Virus record (IMG/VR): IMGVR_UViG_3300028024_000014
Coordinates: 1 to 42,661 of that record
DNA length: 42,661 nt
Source of the DNA: a virus
Reading direction: 5' to 3' (one strand)
Below the pieces are notes generated by a model, which was not told where the DNA came from, did not search any database, and saw only the letters and a program-made list of their open reading frames with translations. Position numbers and translations under genes: made by a program. This document shows, piece by piece, positions 6,885 to 14,186 of the stretch. Numbering within the stretch: position 1 is the stretch's first letter; each line of letters opens with the position of its first letter.

Positions 6885-7522
6885 GCGTTACCCGCACAGA
6901 AGAAACGCGCCGCGTCGCGGACCTTGTTCCCTACGCGAAGAACGTCAAGAAGCACGACGCCGCGCAGGTCGCGAAGATCGTGGAGTCAATCCAGCAGTTC
7001 GGCTGGACCCAGCCCGTCGTCATCGATGAAAGCAACGTGATCATTGCCGGCCACGGCCGGCGGCTCGCTGCCATTCAGCTCTCCATCCCCGAAGTGCCTG
7101 TCGTCGTGCTGTCGGGCCTGACCGACGAGCAGAAGCGCGCGCTGCGCCTGGCGGATAACCGCACCAACGAGGGCGGCATCGACACGCTCATGTTCCGCGA
7201 CGAGATCGAGGGCATCGAGGGTCTGCTGGTCGGCATTTTCGACACGAAGGAGCTGGAGTTCTCCGTCGCCGATCTGGGCGAGCTGAACGAAGCCGCGTTC
7301 GTGCCGGACGTGGCCGAAGCAGTCGAGGCGCAGGAGCAGGCCGCGCACGCGAAGGCAGACGAGATCGGGTCGCGCCGCGTGCCGCTCACGAAGGTGTTCG
7401 GCTTCAAGGACATCGCGGGCGCCGACGAGATCCACGTCTCGCGCTTCATGGCGCGCGCCCAGGCTGTCACGGGTCTCGCTGGCGCCGATGCGTTGGTGGC
7501 CTTCCTGCAAACCCTCGAATAA
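6881..7522 (+). CDS. ParB-like (ParB/Srx-fold) protein 2
   Basis: The protein has 213 residues. The ParB N-terminal domain spans residues 9-105: LVPYAKNVKKHD, a helix, FGWTQPVVID, then the phosphate-binding box AGHGRRLAA at 56-64 and a RLADNRTNE stretch near 85-92. This last part is typical of the ParB-like domains that are fused to or sit beside phage DNA methyltransferases. The remainder is helical and of unknown role. It is distinct from the first ParB-like protein in this operon, so there are two non-identical copies of the fold. Its stop codon is the first three bases of a perfect 18-bp palindrome, which separates it from the ABC gene. Confidence 0.87.
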   Translation: MSVTRTEETRRVADLVPYAKNVKKHDAAQVAKIVESIQQFGWTQPVVIDESNVIIAGHGRRLAAIQLSIPEVPVVVLSGLTDEQKRALRLADNRTNEGGIDTLMFRDEIEGIEGLLVGIFDTKELEFSVADLGELNEAAFVPDVAEAVEAQEQAAHAKADEIGSRRVPLTKVFGFKDIAGADEIHVSRFMARAQAVTGLAGADALVAFLQTLE

Positions 7523-7537
7523 GTCACATGTGACTTA
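7520..7537. promoter_or_regulatory. Perfect 18-bp palindromic operator-like site (copy 3)
   Basis: TAAGTCAC-AT-GTGACTTA is fully self-complementary and is one of the best matches in the window. A weak TCGAAT -10 (7515-7520) and TTGGTG -35 (7493-7498) sit just before it. It lies six bases ahead of the ABC ATPase gene. Confidence 0.75.
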
Positions 7538-7543
7538 CAAGAT

Positions 7544-8260
7544 ATGACGACATACACAATCGACAAGCGTTTCCATACCCGCGTGGCGCGCAGCCAGCGG
7601 GTCGTGGAAGTCGCTGAAGCGTTCGGGCTCGGCCTGGACGACAAGGAGTTCGTGATCTTCGACGACCTGAAGCTCGACGTGGCGCAGGGCGACGTGATCT
7701 ACATCACCGGCCAGTCCGGCAGCGGCAAATCGCTGCTGCTGCGCGAGCTCTCGGCCCAGATGGCAAGGGAAGGGCAGAAGGTCGCCAACCTGGATGAGGT
7801 GGCGATTGACGCGGACGTGCCGCTCATTGACCAGATCGGCACGTCGACCAACGACGCGATCCGGCTGCTGTCGATCGCCGGCCTGAACGATGCCTACCTC
7901 TTCATTCGCAAGCCCGGCGAGCTCTCCGACGGCCAGCGCTACCGCTTCAAGCTCGCGAAGGCGATCGAGAGCGAGGCCGACGTGTGGGTCGCCGACGAGT
8001 TCATGGCCGTGCTCGACCGCACCGCGGCCAAGGTGATCGCCTACGCGCTGCAGAAGACCGCGCGCAAGGTCAACGCGACCGTGATCGTTGCGACCACCCA
8101 CCTCGATCTCGTGGAAGACCTGCAGCCGTCTCTCTACATCGAGAAGCGCTACCGGGAGAAGCTGCGCATCGAAGCGTTCACAGCGCTTTCTGACGCGTCG
8201 GAGGGGCATCGCGCGATGACACGCGACGAAGCCTATGAACTTTTGAAAAGGATGGCCTGA
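7544..8260 (+). CDS. Soluble ABC-type ATPase of a phage operon
   Basis: The protein has 238 residues. Walker A GQSGSGKS lies at 56-63, the ABC signature LSDGQ at 127-131, Walker B VWVADEF at 147-153, the D-loop AVLD at 155-158 and the H-loop histidine at 186. All parts of a working ABC nucleotide-binding domain are therefore there. No membrane subunit is encoded nearby, so a transporter role is unlikely; it resembles the stand-alone ABC ATPases found beside acyltransferase and ParB genes in phages. It overlaps the thioredoxin gene by one base (TGATG). It may drive or regulate the acyltransferase-like partner encoded two genes downstream. Confidence 0.88.
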   Translation: MTTYTIDKRFHTRVARSQRVVEVAEAFGLGLDDKEFVIFDDLKLDVAQGDVIYITGQSGSGKSLLLRELSAQMAREGQKVANLDEVAIDADVPLIDQIGTSTNDAIRLLSIAGLNDAYLFIRKPGELSDGQRYRFKLAKAIESEADVWVADEFMAVLDRTAAKVIAYALQKTARKVNATVIVATTHLDLVEDLQPSLYIEKRYREKLRIEAFTALSDASEGHRAMTRDEAYELLKRMA

Positions 8261-8589
8261 TGAACACGCTTTACGAAACGACCGTTGCCGCCTCGAAGCA
8301 GGTGCCGCAGGTCGTGATTTTTACGGCACCGTGGTGTGGCCCGTGCAAGATGCTCAAGCCCGCGCTCGCGGCACTGAAGGCCAATTACGGCTTCGCGCTC
8401 ACCGAGCTGAACGTCGAGGACTTCGACGCGGCCGAGCTGCAAACGCTCGGCGTGCGCAATGTGCCTAACGTGCGGGTGCTCCACAACACGGTCGTGAAGG
8501 CCCAGTTCGTCGGCGCGCGCACGAAGGCGCAGGTCGAGGAATGGCTCACGGCACATGGCGTGATCGCACGCGGGTTGAGCTTCGAATGA
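8260..8589 (+). CDS. Thioredoxin
   Basis: The protein has 109 residues, the usual thioredoxin length. The redox centre WCGPC lies at 25-29 after a FTAP strand, and the later NVPN turn supplies the expected cis-proline. Thioredoxins keep protein thiols reduced in the cytoplasm; some phages use one as a polymerase processivity factor (host thioredoxin in T7) or to support nucleotide reduction. Neither a polymerase nor a ribonucleotide reductase is visible here. Its tight position between the ABC ATPase and the acyltransferase-like gene suggests it serves that module. Confidence 0.92.
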   Translation: MNTLYETTVAASKQVPQVVIFTAPWCGPCKMLKPALAALKANYGFALTELNVEDFDAAELQTLGVRNVPNVRVLHNTVVKAQFVGARTKAQVEEWLTAHGVIARGLSFE

Positions 8590-9566
8590 CTGCGCCGGCC
8601 ACCGCCCTGAACCTCGCCGGGCCGATCACTGCGTCCGACGACCCGGATTCCCCGATCCTCGCCTGGCGTGACCCGGCGGCCGGCACGCGCCCGCTCTCGC
8701 TGATGAAGCACATGTATGTCGAGCGCGGCACCCTCGAAGACTGGCAGCTGCTCCACGAGCTGCACTACAAGGCGAGTCAGAACGGGATTGGCCCGCGCTA
8801 CGTGCGCCTCGTGATCGATGATGGCGTCGCGCCCGCGCAGACGATCGGCGTGATGGTGTTCACCGTGCCCAAGCCGCTCGATTCTGGCCGCAATCAGGTG
8901 TTCCCGCACATGCGACCGAACCAGAACGGGCGCGACAACCAGCTCATCAACGTGCAGCGCATGGCGTGGATCAACAAGAACCTGATCCTCTCGTCGCGCA
9001 CGGTGCTCGACACCATGTATCGCGGCGGCGGCATTGCCTACCGGTTCAAGAACATCGGCTACCGCCTGATGGGTTTTCGCTACGTCGAGAGCCGCAGTTC
9101 GATGAGCCGCTACAACCCGTTCTCGATCAAGGCCGGCATGCGCTTCGTGAAGCCGAAATCAGCGCCCGCCTTCGAAACGGGCCTGGCCTTCTTCGCGCGC
9201 CACTTCAAGAGCCCGGCCTACGACTACGTGGCGATCAAGCAGGAGATCGAGGCGATGCCCGATTACCTGCGCGAGCACACGTTGAAGGAGCTGCGTGCCT
9301 TTTACTACCGCAACAGCTCGATGGAAAAGTCGGGCGACAACCGGCTGAACGGCACCTCGCGCGTCGAGCAGATGGAGCTTGGCTACCTCCTGAAGCAGAC
9401 CCAGCAGCTCGTGTTCGGCGCAACGGTGTATGCCGCTTGGACCAATCCTGACTGGGACTCGGACACGCGTGCCATGCGGCCGCTGCCCGCGCGCATCCCG
9501 CTTTCCGCTTTCGAAAACCAGGGCGTCAACGAGCCGTTGCGCCTCGACCTTCTGGAGACTCGATGA
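8586..9566 (+). CDS. GNAT/Mom-like acyltransferase-type protein
   Basis: The protein has 326 residues from ATG 8586, which overlaps the thioredoxin stop by four bases. The central part reads like a GNAT fold: a LHYKAS helix after the first strand, IGVMVF as strands 2-3, NVQRMAWINKNLILSSRTV, then RGGGIAYRFKNIGYRLMGF at about 145-163, where RGGGIA resembles the acyl-CoA loop (R/Q-x-x-G-x-G/A). The same layout is seen in Mu Mom, an acyltransferase-fold enzyme that modifies adenine in phage DNA. The C-terminal 120 residues are extra. The fold call is moderate; the DNA-modifying role is inferred from the ParB, ABC and thioredoxin neighbours. Confidence 0.6.
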   Translation: MTAPATALNLAGPITASDDPDSPILAWRDPAAGTRPLSLMKHMYVERGTLEDWQLLHELHYKASQNGIGPRYVRLVIDDGVAPAQTIGVMVFTVPKPLDSGRNQVFPHMRPNQNGRDNQLINVQRMAWINKNLILSSRTVLDTMYRGGGIAYRFKNIGYRLMGFRYVESRSSMSRYNPFSIKAGMRFVKPKSAPAFETGLAFFARHFKSPAYDYVAIKQEIEAMPDYLREHTLKELRAFYYRNSSMEKSGDNRLNGTSRVEQMELGYLLKQTQQLVFGATVYAAWTNPDWDSDTRAMRPLPARIPLSAFENQGVNEPLRLDLLETR

Positions 9567-9784
9567 AAACGACCGTCAGCACGCTGTGCATCGTCGGCAC
9601 CAAGGGCGCGCTGTCGCCCTGGACGATGGAGCCGATCGAAGACGCGAACGCGGTGCGCGGCATGTCCTACGACTTCGTGATGTGGGTGCGCACGCCCACG
9701 CCCGAGGAATACCGCACGGTGAACGCGACGCTGAAAACGTCGGAGGTGGGCGATCATTTCTGGCTGTGCCGGCGGCCGCGATGA
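9563..9784 (+). CDS. Small hypothetical protein
   Basis: This 73-residue protein is coupled on both sides by ATGA overlaps, with the acyltransferase-like gene before it and the next gene after it. It appears to be a compact alpha/beta protein with a DFVMWVRT strand in the middle. It has no membrane segment and no known motif. Its coupling suggests a role tied to its neighbours, but no function can be assigned. Confidence 0.7.
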   Translation: MKTTVSTLCIVGTKGALSPWTMEPIEDANAVRGMSYDFVMWVRTPTPEEYRTVNATLKTSEVGDHFWLCRRPR

Positions 9785-10224
9785 ACCTCACGACCAAGCA
9801 GATCGAGATCATGAAGGTGGTCGCCGCGGGCGCCATCGCGGGCGCCGTGGTCGACCTCGATCAGCTGCTCGAGCGCCTGCCTTACACGACCACGAAGGAA
9901 AGCCTGCAGTTCTCGCTGCGCGCAATCGAGCGGCACGGGCTCATTGACCGGTCGATGTCCGAGCACCGCCGCGGCCGCGCGCGGCGCCTGGTGAAGCCGA
10001 CGGATCTCGGCATGGCCGTCATCAATGGCACAGGCCGGCCGCCGCCGGGTCCGGGCGCCGCGGTGGGTTCGCGATCGGAAAAGATCCTTCCCGAGCCGGT
10101 GTCTCACGGGAAAGCAGAGGATCTGCCGGTAAGCGAAGACTTACCCCAGCCGGCGATCCTTTCCCTCCCGGAGCTGACTTTCTCCGAGCCGGAGCTGGTC
10201 CTCGAAGAGCAGTTCATTGGTTAA
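9781..10224 (+). CDS. Putative winged-helix DNA-binding protein
   Basis: The protein has 147 residues from ATG 9781, which overlaps the previous stop. Residues 1-80 form a helical domain ending in a basic patch: LTTKQIEIMKVV, DLDQLLERLPYTT, a recognition-like helix LQFSLRAIERHGLI, then a Ser/Arg-rich hairpin with RRGRARR. That is the expected layout of a winged helix. The last 60 residues are proline- and glutamate-rich and probably disordered. It is the last gene of the operon and lies directly before the inverted-repeat element at 10247, so it could bind there or act as a regulator of the palindromic sites. This is inference only. Confidence 0.6.
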   Translation: MNLTTKQIEIMKVVAAGAIAGAVVDLDQLLERLPYTTTKESLQFSLRAIERHGLIDRSMSEHRRGRARRLVKPTDLGMAVINGTGRPPPGPGAAVGSRSEKILPEPVSHGKAEDLPVSEDLPQPAILSLPELTFSEPELVLEEQFIG

Positions 10225-10246
10225 AAAGCGAGCAGATTTTGTAAAT

Positions 10247-10361
10247 CTTACCACTTGTCACTTTTCAGGGGTTCCCTCTATATATAACCCTTCTTTTTAA
10301 AACCTACAAAAACTACATTCAAAAAGCTAAGGGAACCCCCGAAAAGTGACAAGTAAGTAAG
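10247..10361. repeat. Long inverted repeat with AT-rich loop (element A)
   Basis: Left arm 10247-10277 and right arm 10330-10361 pair over about 31 bases with few mismatches, including ACTTGTCACTTTTC and GGGGTTCCCT. The 52-base loop is AT-rich. The inner edge of the left arm plus the first part of the loop (10272-10296) recurs with one mismatch at 41913-41937. Such structures are candidates for replication origins, primase sites or recombination sites. Confidence 0.8.
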
Positions 10362-10405
10362 GTCTGTGAAAGGTTTATCCCGGTTAGGGGAAGGAAGTAG
10401 TTGTG

Positions 10406-10564
10406 ATGAAGAGAAGCGCGCGGGTGGATAAGTCCGTTCACAAAAATAAGTCACAGGTTATTTACAAGTCCGCTGCGGCCGGCTATAGTGAGCTCCTCAA
10501 GCATCACCTCCAAGGGGCAGACCACAAAGGCTGCCCCATTTTTTTTACGGGAATCCAATCGTGA
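10406..10564 (+). CDS. Possible 52-residue leader ORF coupled to the small terminase gene
   Basis: ATG 10406 follows GGAAGGAAG by about nine bases, and the frame ends in TGA at 10562-10564, overlapping the GTG start of the next gene (GTGA). These two signals support translation and would explain how the terminase gene, which has only a weak ribosome binding site, is initiated. Against it, the ORF spans an operator-like palindrome, a promoter and an intrinsic terminator, and the peptide has no recognisable features. It could be a leader peptide whose translation affects terminator folding, or it could be chance. Confidence 0.35.
   Translation: MKRSARVDKSVHKNKSQVIYKSAAAGYSELLKHHLQGADHKGCPIFFTGIQS
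10447..10489 (+). promoter_or_regulatory. Operator-like palindrome (copy 4) with overlapping promoter
   Basis: The palindrome TAAGTCAC-AG-GTTATTTA covers 10447-10464. The -35 TTTACA (10461-10466) overlaps its right arm, followed by a 17-bp spacer and -10 TATAGT (10484-10489). This promoter points at the packaging genes but has an intrinsic terminator 25 bases downstream. Confidence 0.7.
10514..10546 (+). terminator. Intrinsic terminator upstream of the terminase genes
   Basis: GGGGCAG (10514-10520) pairs with CTGCCCC (10531-10537), and after one A come eight Ts. It lies between the promoter at 10461 and the terminase start at 10561, so it would attenuate or gate late transcription rather than end a gene. 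Confidence 0.9.
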
Positions 10565-11226
10565 CCGAAACGACGACGCTCCCGAAAAAGACCGGGGGCC
10601 GCACCGCAGGCAGCAAGTCGCTGACCGAGAAGCAGAAGGCGGAAGCCTGTGCGCTCTATCAGGCAGGCGAACTGACGCTCGACCAGCTCGCCAAGCGCTA
10701 CGGGCGCACGCCGCGCGCGATGAGTGCGCTGTTTGCGAAGGAGGGCGTCAAGAAGGGCGAGAAGCGCGCAGAAGTGCACGCCGCGATCACCCAGCAGGTC
10801 AACCAGCAGATCGCGGGTGACGCGAACCTCATCGCGGCCAAGATTCGCGAGACGAAAGACTCGCACTACGCCGCGGCGAAGGTCATCGCGGGCCTGATCC
10901 AGCGCCAGCTCGTTGACGCCCAGAAGAAAAACCAGCCGTTTGCGACTGTCCAGAACGAAATCAAGACGCTCAAGCTCGCGGCCGAGGCGCTCGCGACGCT
11001 GCGCGAGGAGCGGTTCGTGATTCTGGGCATTGCCGACGGCGAGAAGGATGACGCCGAAGACCTGCCGGAGCTCGGCATTCAGGAAATGACCGCCGACCAG
11101 ATCCTCGAGATGCAGCAGCGTCAGGACGATAGTGGTCTCGACATGGGCGACGCCGAGGCGATGCCGGTCGCGCCAGAGGGCGATGACGATGTGATCGACG
11201 TCGAGGACGGCAATGCAGCTGCGTGA
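10561..11226 (+). CDS. Terminase small subunit
   Basis: The protein has 221 residues from GTG 10561. The N-terminal part has a helix-turn-helix type region: LTEKQKAEACALYQAGELTL, then DQLAKRYGRTPRAMSALF. This is typical of small terminases that bind the packaging site on concatemeric phage DNA. A long helical middle region (probably oligomerisation) and a very acidic tail (from about residue 165) follow. The last 14 bases overlap the large-subunit gene. The ribosome binding site is weak, so initiation may depend on coupling from upstream. Order and fold make the call good. Confidence 0.85.
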   Translation: MTETTTLPKKTGGRTAGSKSLTEKQKAEACALYQAGELTLDQLAKRYGRTPRAMSALFAKEGVKKGEKRAEVHAAITQQVNQQIAGDANLIAAKIRETKDSHYAAAKVIAGLIQRQLVDAQKKNQPFATVQNEIKTLKLAAEALATLREERFVILGIADGEKDDAEDLPELGIQEMTADQILEMQQRQDDSGLDMGDAEAMPVAPEGDDDVIDVEDGNAAA

Positions 11227-12499
11227 ACCGGGGCTGCCGACCGTTACGGCGATCGCGAGCGAGCTGCAAACCATTTTCCTTCATCCGAAGCAGATGGAGG
11301 TGTTCCGCTCGCCGCACCGCTTCCGCGTCGTCACGGCCGGCCGGCGCTGGGGCAAGACGCAGCTGGCGAAGGTCTCGCTGATCAAATACGCGAAGGTCAA
11401 GAACCGGCTCGTGTGGTATGTCGCGCCGTCTTACCGGATGGCGAAGCAGATCATGTGGCCGGATCTGGTCGCCTCGATTCCGAAGCGCTGGATCAAAAAG
11501 ATCAACGAGACGACGCTCACCATTATCCTGGTGAACAACACGCGCATCGAGCTGAAGGGCGCCGACAACCCCGACTCGCTGCGCGGCGTGGGTGTGCACT
11601 TTCTCGTCATGGACGAAGTGCAGGACATCAACCCCGAAGCCTGGAAAAAAGTGCTGCGCCCGACGCTCGCGTCGACCGGCGGCCACGCGCTTTTCATCGG
11701 CACACCCAAGTCCTACAACTTCCTCTACGACCTGCACGTTCTCGGCCAAGACCCGAAGAACCAGATTCTCGGGCGGTGGAAGAGCTGGCAGTTCCCGACG
11801 ATCACGTCGCCGTTCATCCCGGCCTCTGAAATCGAAGCCGCGCGCGCCGACATGGACGACAAGTCGTTCAAGCAGGAGTTCGAAGCCTCGTTCGAGACGA
11901 TGAGCGGCCGCGTGTATTACCCGTTCGACCGCAAGGTCCATGTGGGGAGCTATCCGTTCAACCCGTCGCTGCCGATCTGGGTGGGGCAGGACTTCAACAT
12001 CGATCCGATGAGTTCCTGCATTCTCCAGCCGCAGGAAAACGGCGAGGTGTGGGTGGTCAACGAGCTGAGCCTGAAGTCCTCGAACACCGAGGAGGTCTGC
12101 GACGAGCTCGAGCGCCTCTACTGGAAACTGGTCAAGCGCGTGACGATCTTCCCCGATCCGGCCGGCGGCTACCGGCAGCACGCGCGCGGCGAATCCGACG
12201 TCGAGATTTTCCGCCAGAAGGGCTTCAAGAACGTGGTCTACCACAAGAAGCACCCGCCGGTGGCAGACCGCGTGAACGCCGTAAATCGCATGCTCAAAAG
12301 CGCCGACGGCAAGATCCGACTCAGGGTCGACAAGTCGTGCAAGGAAGTGATCCGCGCGCTCGAGCAAACGATCTACGAGGCGGGCGGCCGCGAAGTGGAC
12401 AAGAGCATGGGTGTCGATCACATGGGCGATGCGCTGGGCTATCCGGTCCAATACATGTTCCCGGTGCGCGAAGTGACCATTGCAGGCGTCTCCATTTAA
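11213..12499 (+). CDS. Terminase large subunit
   Basis: The protein has 428 residues. Its ATPase domain has the Walker A-type GRRWGKT at 43-49 and Walker B LVMDE at 131-135, followed by a coupling motif near residue 162 (FIGTPKS). The C-terminal RNase H-like nuclease has D260 in VGQDFNIDP and the D402/D406 pair in VDHMGDALGY. The protein cuts concatemeric DNA and pumps it into the procapsid through the portal. The start ATG 11213 lies inside the end of the small-subunit gene. All catalytic elements look intact. A promoter for the portal genes is embedded in its last codons. Confidence 0.95.
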   Translation: MQLREPGLPTVTAIASELQTIFLHPKQMEVFRSPHRFRVVTAGRRWGKTQLAKVSLIKYAKVKNRLVWYVAPSYRMAKQIMWPDLVASIPKRWIKKINETTLTIILVNNTRIELKGADNPDSLRGVGVHFLVMDEVQDINPEAWKKVLRPTLASTGGHALFIGTPKSYNFLYDLHVLGQDPKNQILGRWKSWQFPTITSPFIPASEIEAARADMDDKSFKQEFEASFETMSGRVYYPFDRKVHVGSYPFNPSLPIWVGQDFNIDPMSSCILQPQENGEVWVVNELSLKSSNTEEVCDELERLYWKLVKRVTIFPDPAGGYRQHARGESDVEIFRQKGFKNVVYHKKHPPVADRVNAVNRMLKSADGKIRLRVDKSCKEVIRALEQTIYEAGGREVDKSMGVDHMGDALGYPVQYMFPVREVTIAGVSI

Positions 12500-12525
12500 C
12501 ACTAGAATAAGTCACCAGTGACTTA
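12480..12525 (+). promoter_or_regulatory. Promoter with operator-like palindrome at its start point (copy 5)
   Basis: -35 TTGCAG (12480-12485), a 17-bp spacer and -10 TAGAAT (12503-12508). The palindrome TAAGTCAC-CA-GTGACTTA (12508-12525, perfect arms) shares the last base of the -10 and covers the predicted +1. It lies 18 bases before the portal gene. Confidence 0.75.
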
Positions 12526-12543
12526 TCGAAGCACAAGGCATAC

Positions 12544-14109
12544 ATGGCAGGCTTCTCCCAGAAACAGCTGAAGGATTTCATCAAGCGCCGACATCCGCTC
12601 TACGAGGCGATGGAGGCCCATTGGGATTTCCTCGAGGCGACGTATGAAGGTGGTCGCGCCTGGTTCCAGCAGAACCTCCACAAATACGTGAAGGAGGGCG
12701 ACCAGGAGTTTCGCCATCGCCTGCAGCGCGCATACCGGTTCAACCACACGCGTGAGGTGGTCGATCTGCTGGACAAGTATGTCTTCAAGATGGACATCCA
12801 GCGCAACGACGATGCACCCGACTACCTGAAGGAGTTCTGGAAGCGCTCGACGCTCAACGGCTCGCCGATCGTCGATTACATGAAGCGCATCAGCAACCGG
12901 ACTTCGACGCTGGGTCGCGTGTGGATCGTGGTCGATTCGACGAAAACCGAAGAGGTGCAGTCCAAGGCCGATGAGAAGGCGGTAGACGCGCGCGTCTACT
13001 CCTACATCGTCAAGCCGCAGCACGCGCTCGACATGAGCTACGACGAGCTCGGACAGCTGCGCTGGGTGCTCTTCTACGAGACCTCACGCGATGACGCTGA
13101 TCCGATCACCTCGTCAGGTGTCGTGGCCGATCGCTATCGCCTGTGGACGCGCACGACGTCGCAGGTCTTCACGGTTGACACGAGCAAGCGCGGTGCGCCG
13201 CAGATCATCCCGGGTCCGGTGGTTGAGCACAAACTCGGCGTCGTGCCGGTGTTTGCGGCCGACAACGTGATCTCAGACGACCCTTACACGTCGCCGGCGC
13301 TGATCGCCGACGTCGCGTATCTGGACCGCGCGGTTGCGAACTACCTGTCGAACCTCGACGCGATCATCCAGGACCAGACGTTCAGCCAGCTGGTCATCCC
13401 TGCACAGGCTTTGATGGCCGGCGAAGAGGCGTTCGACAAGCTGGTGGAAATGGGCACGAAGCGCATTTTCACCTACGACGCCTCTGGCAACGGCAAGCCC
13501 GAATTCATTTCGCCGGACGTGAAGCAGGCGCAGCTAATCCTCTCGGTCATCAACAAGACGATCAACGAGATCTACCACTCCACGGGCCTCGCCGGCGAGC
13601 GCACGAAGGAGGACAACTCGCAGGGCATCGACAACAGTTCGGGCGTCGCCAAGGCGTATGACTTCGAGCGCGTGAACTCGCTGCTCGCGGCCAAGGCCGA
13701 CTCGCTGGAACAGGTCGAGCGGAAGCTCTGCGAACTGGTCGCGCTCTACAACAGCAAGAAGCTGGATACGGCGCCCGACGCAACCGCGACGACATCGACG
13801 AAGCCGATGGTCGCCTACCCGAAGAACTTCGACGTTCGCGGGCTCTACGACGAATTCGACATTGCCGCGCGCCTCGCGCTGATCGAAGCACCCGATGGTG
13901 TGCGCCGTCAGCAGATGGAAGCGGTGATCGAAAAGCTCTTCCCGATGGTCAAGGATTCGATCATCAGCAAGATGAAGGATGAGCTAGAGACCTGGCCGCC
14001 AGTGGACGCACTGGCAGAACCAGGCGCCGGCGCATCACCGATGTCCACCGGCGAGATTCAGAAGATGGGCGGAAAGACCATTTCCAACCAGATGTTGAAG
14101 TCCACGTAA
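12544..14109 (+). CDS. Portal protein
   Basis: The protein has 521 residues, placed directly after the terminase and before the scaffold and capsid genes. It has the features of the SPP1 gp6 / DUF4055-type portals: a helical start rich in aromatic residues, an RVWIVVD strand near residue 125, the wing and stem region, a long helix region (about 350-410), and a flexible C-terminus rich in Pro, Gly and Ala. Twelve copies form the DNA channel at one capsid vertex and dock the terminase during packaging. Start ATG 12544 follows the palindrome. The identity is secure from position and general sequence character. Confidence 0.9.
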   Translation: MAGFSQKQLKDFIKRRHPLYEAMEAHWDFLEATYEGGRAWFQQNLHKYVKEGDQEFRHRLQRAYRFNHTREVVDLLDKYVFKMDIQRNDDAPDYLKEFWKRSTLNGSPIVDYMKRISNRTSTLGRVWIVVDSTKTEEVQSKADEKAVDARVYSYIVKPQHALDMSYDELGQLRWVLFYETSRDDADPITSSGVVADRYRLWTRTTSQVFTVDTSKRGAPQIIPGPVVEHKLGVVPVFAADNVISDDPYTSPALIADVAYLDRAVANYLSNLDAIIQDQTFSQLVIPAQALMAGEEAFDKLVEMGTKRIFTYDASGNGKPEFISPDVKQAQLILSVINKTINEIYHSTGLAGERTKEDNSQGIDNSSGVAKAYDFERVNSLLAAKADSLEQVERKLCELVALYNSKKLDTAPDATATTSTKPMVAYPKNFDVRGLYDEFDIAARLALIEAPDGVRRQQMEAVIEKLFPMVKDSIISKMKDELETWPPVDALAEPGAGASPMSTGEIQKMGGKTISNQMLKST

Positions 14110-14118
14110 CACGACACC

Positions 14119-14136
14119 GGGCCGAGTGAGCGGCCC
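14119..14136 (+). other. Short hairpin between portal and scaffold genes
   Basis: GGGCCG-AGTGAG-CGGCCC is a perfect 6-bp stem in the 77-base gap, with no U-tract behind it. A second small stem, GAGCG-AGAGAA-CGCTC, follows at about 14150-14165. They may stabilise or process the mRNA, or pause transcription. Confidence 0.5.
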
Positions 14137-14186
14137 ACCTTAAACCCCGAGCGAGAGAACGCTCAAACCGAAAGGCAGTGAAGAAG

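Larger units (their letters stand above)
10225..10560. other. Regulatory gap between the ParB/ABC operon and the terminase genes
   Basis: The 336-base gap contains, in order, a long inverted repeat with an AT-rich loop, a purine-rich stretch, a possible 52-codon leader ORF, an operator-like palindrome, a strong promoter and an intrinsic terminator. Each is listed separately. The local composition is clearly more AT-rich than the flanking genes. A cos or pac site could also lie here, as in many phages, but I see nothing that proves it. Confidence 0.7.

Noticed and set aside
10970-12502. Minus-strand frame of 510 codons opposite the large terminase
   Set aside because: It is a mirror of the terminase coding sequence with biased composition and no ribosome binding site; the terminase motifs are all on the plus strand.
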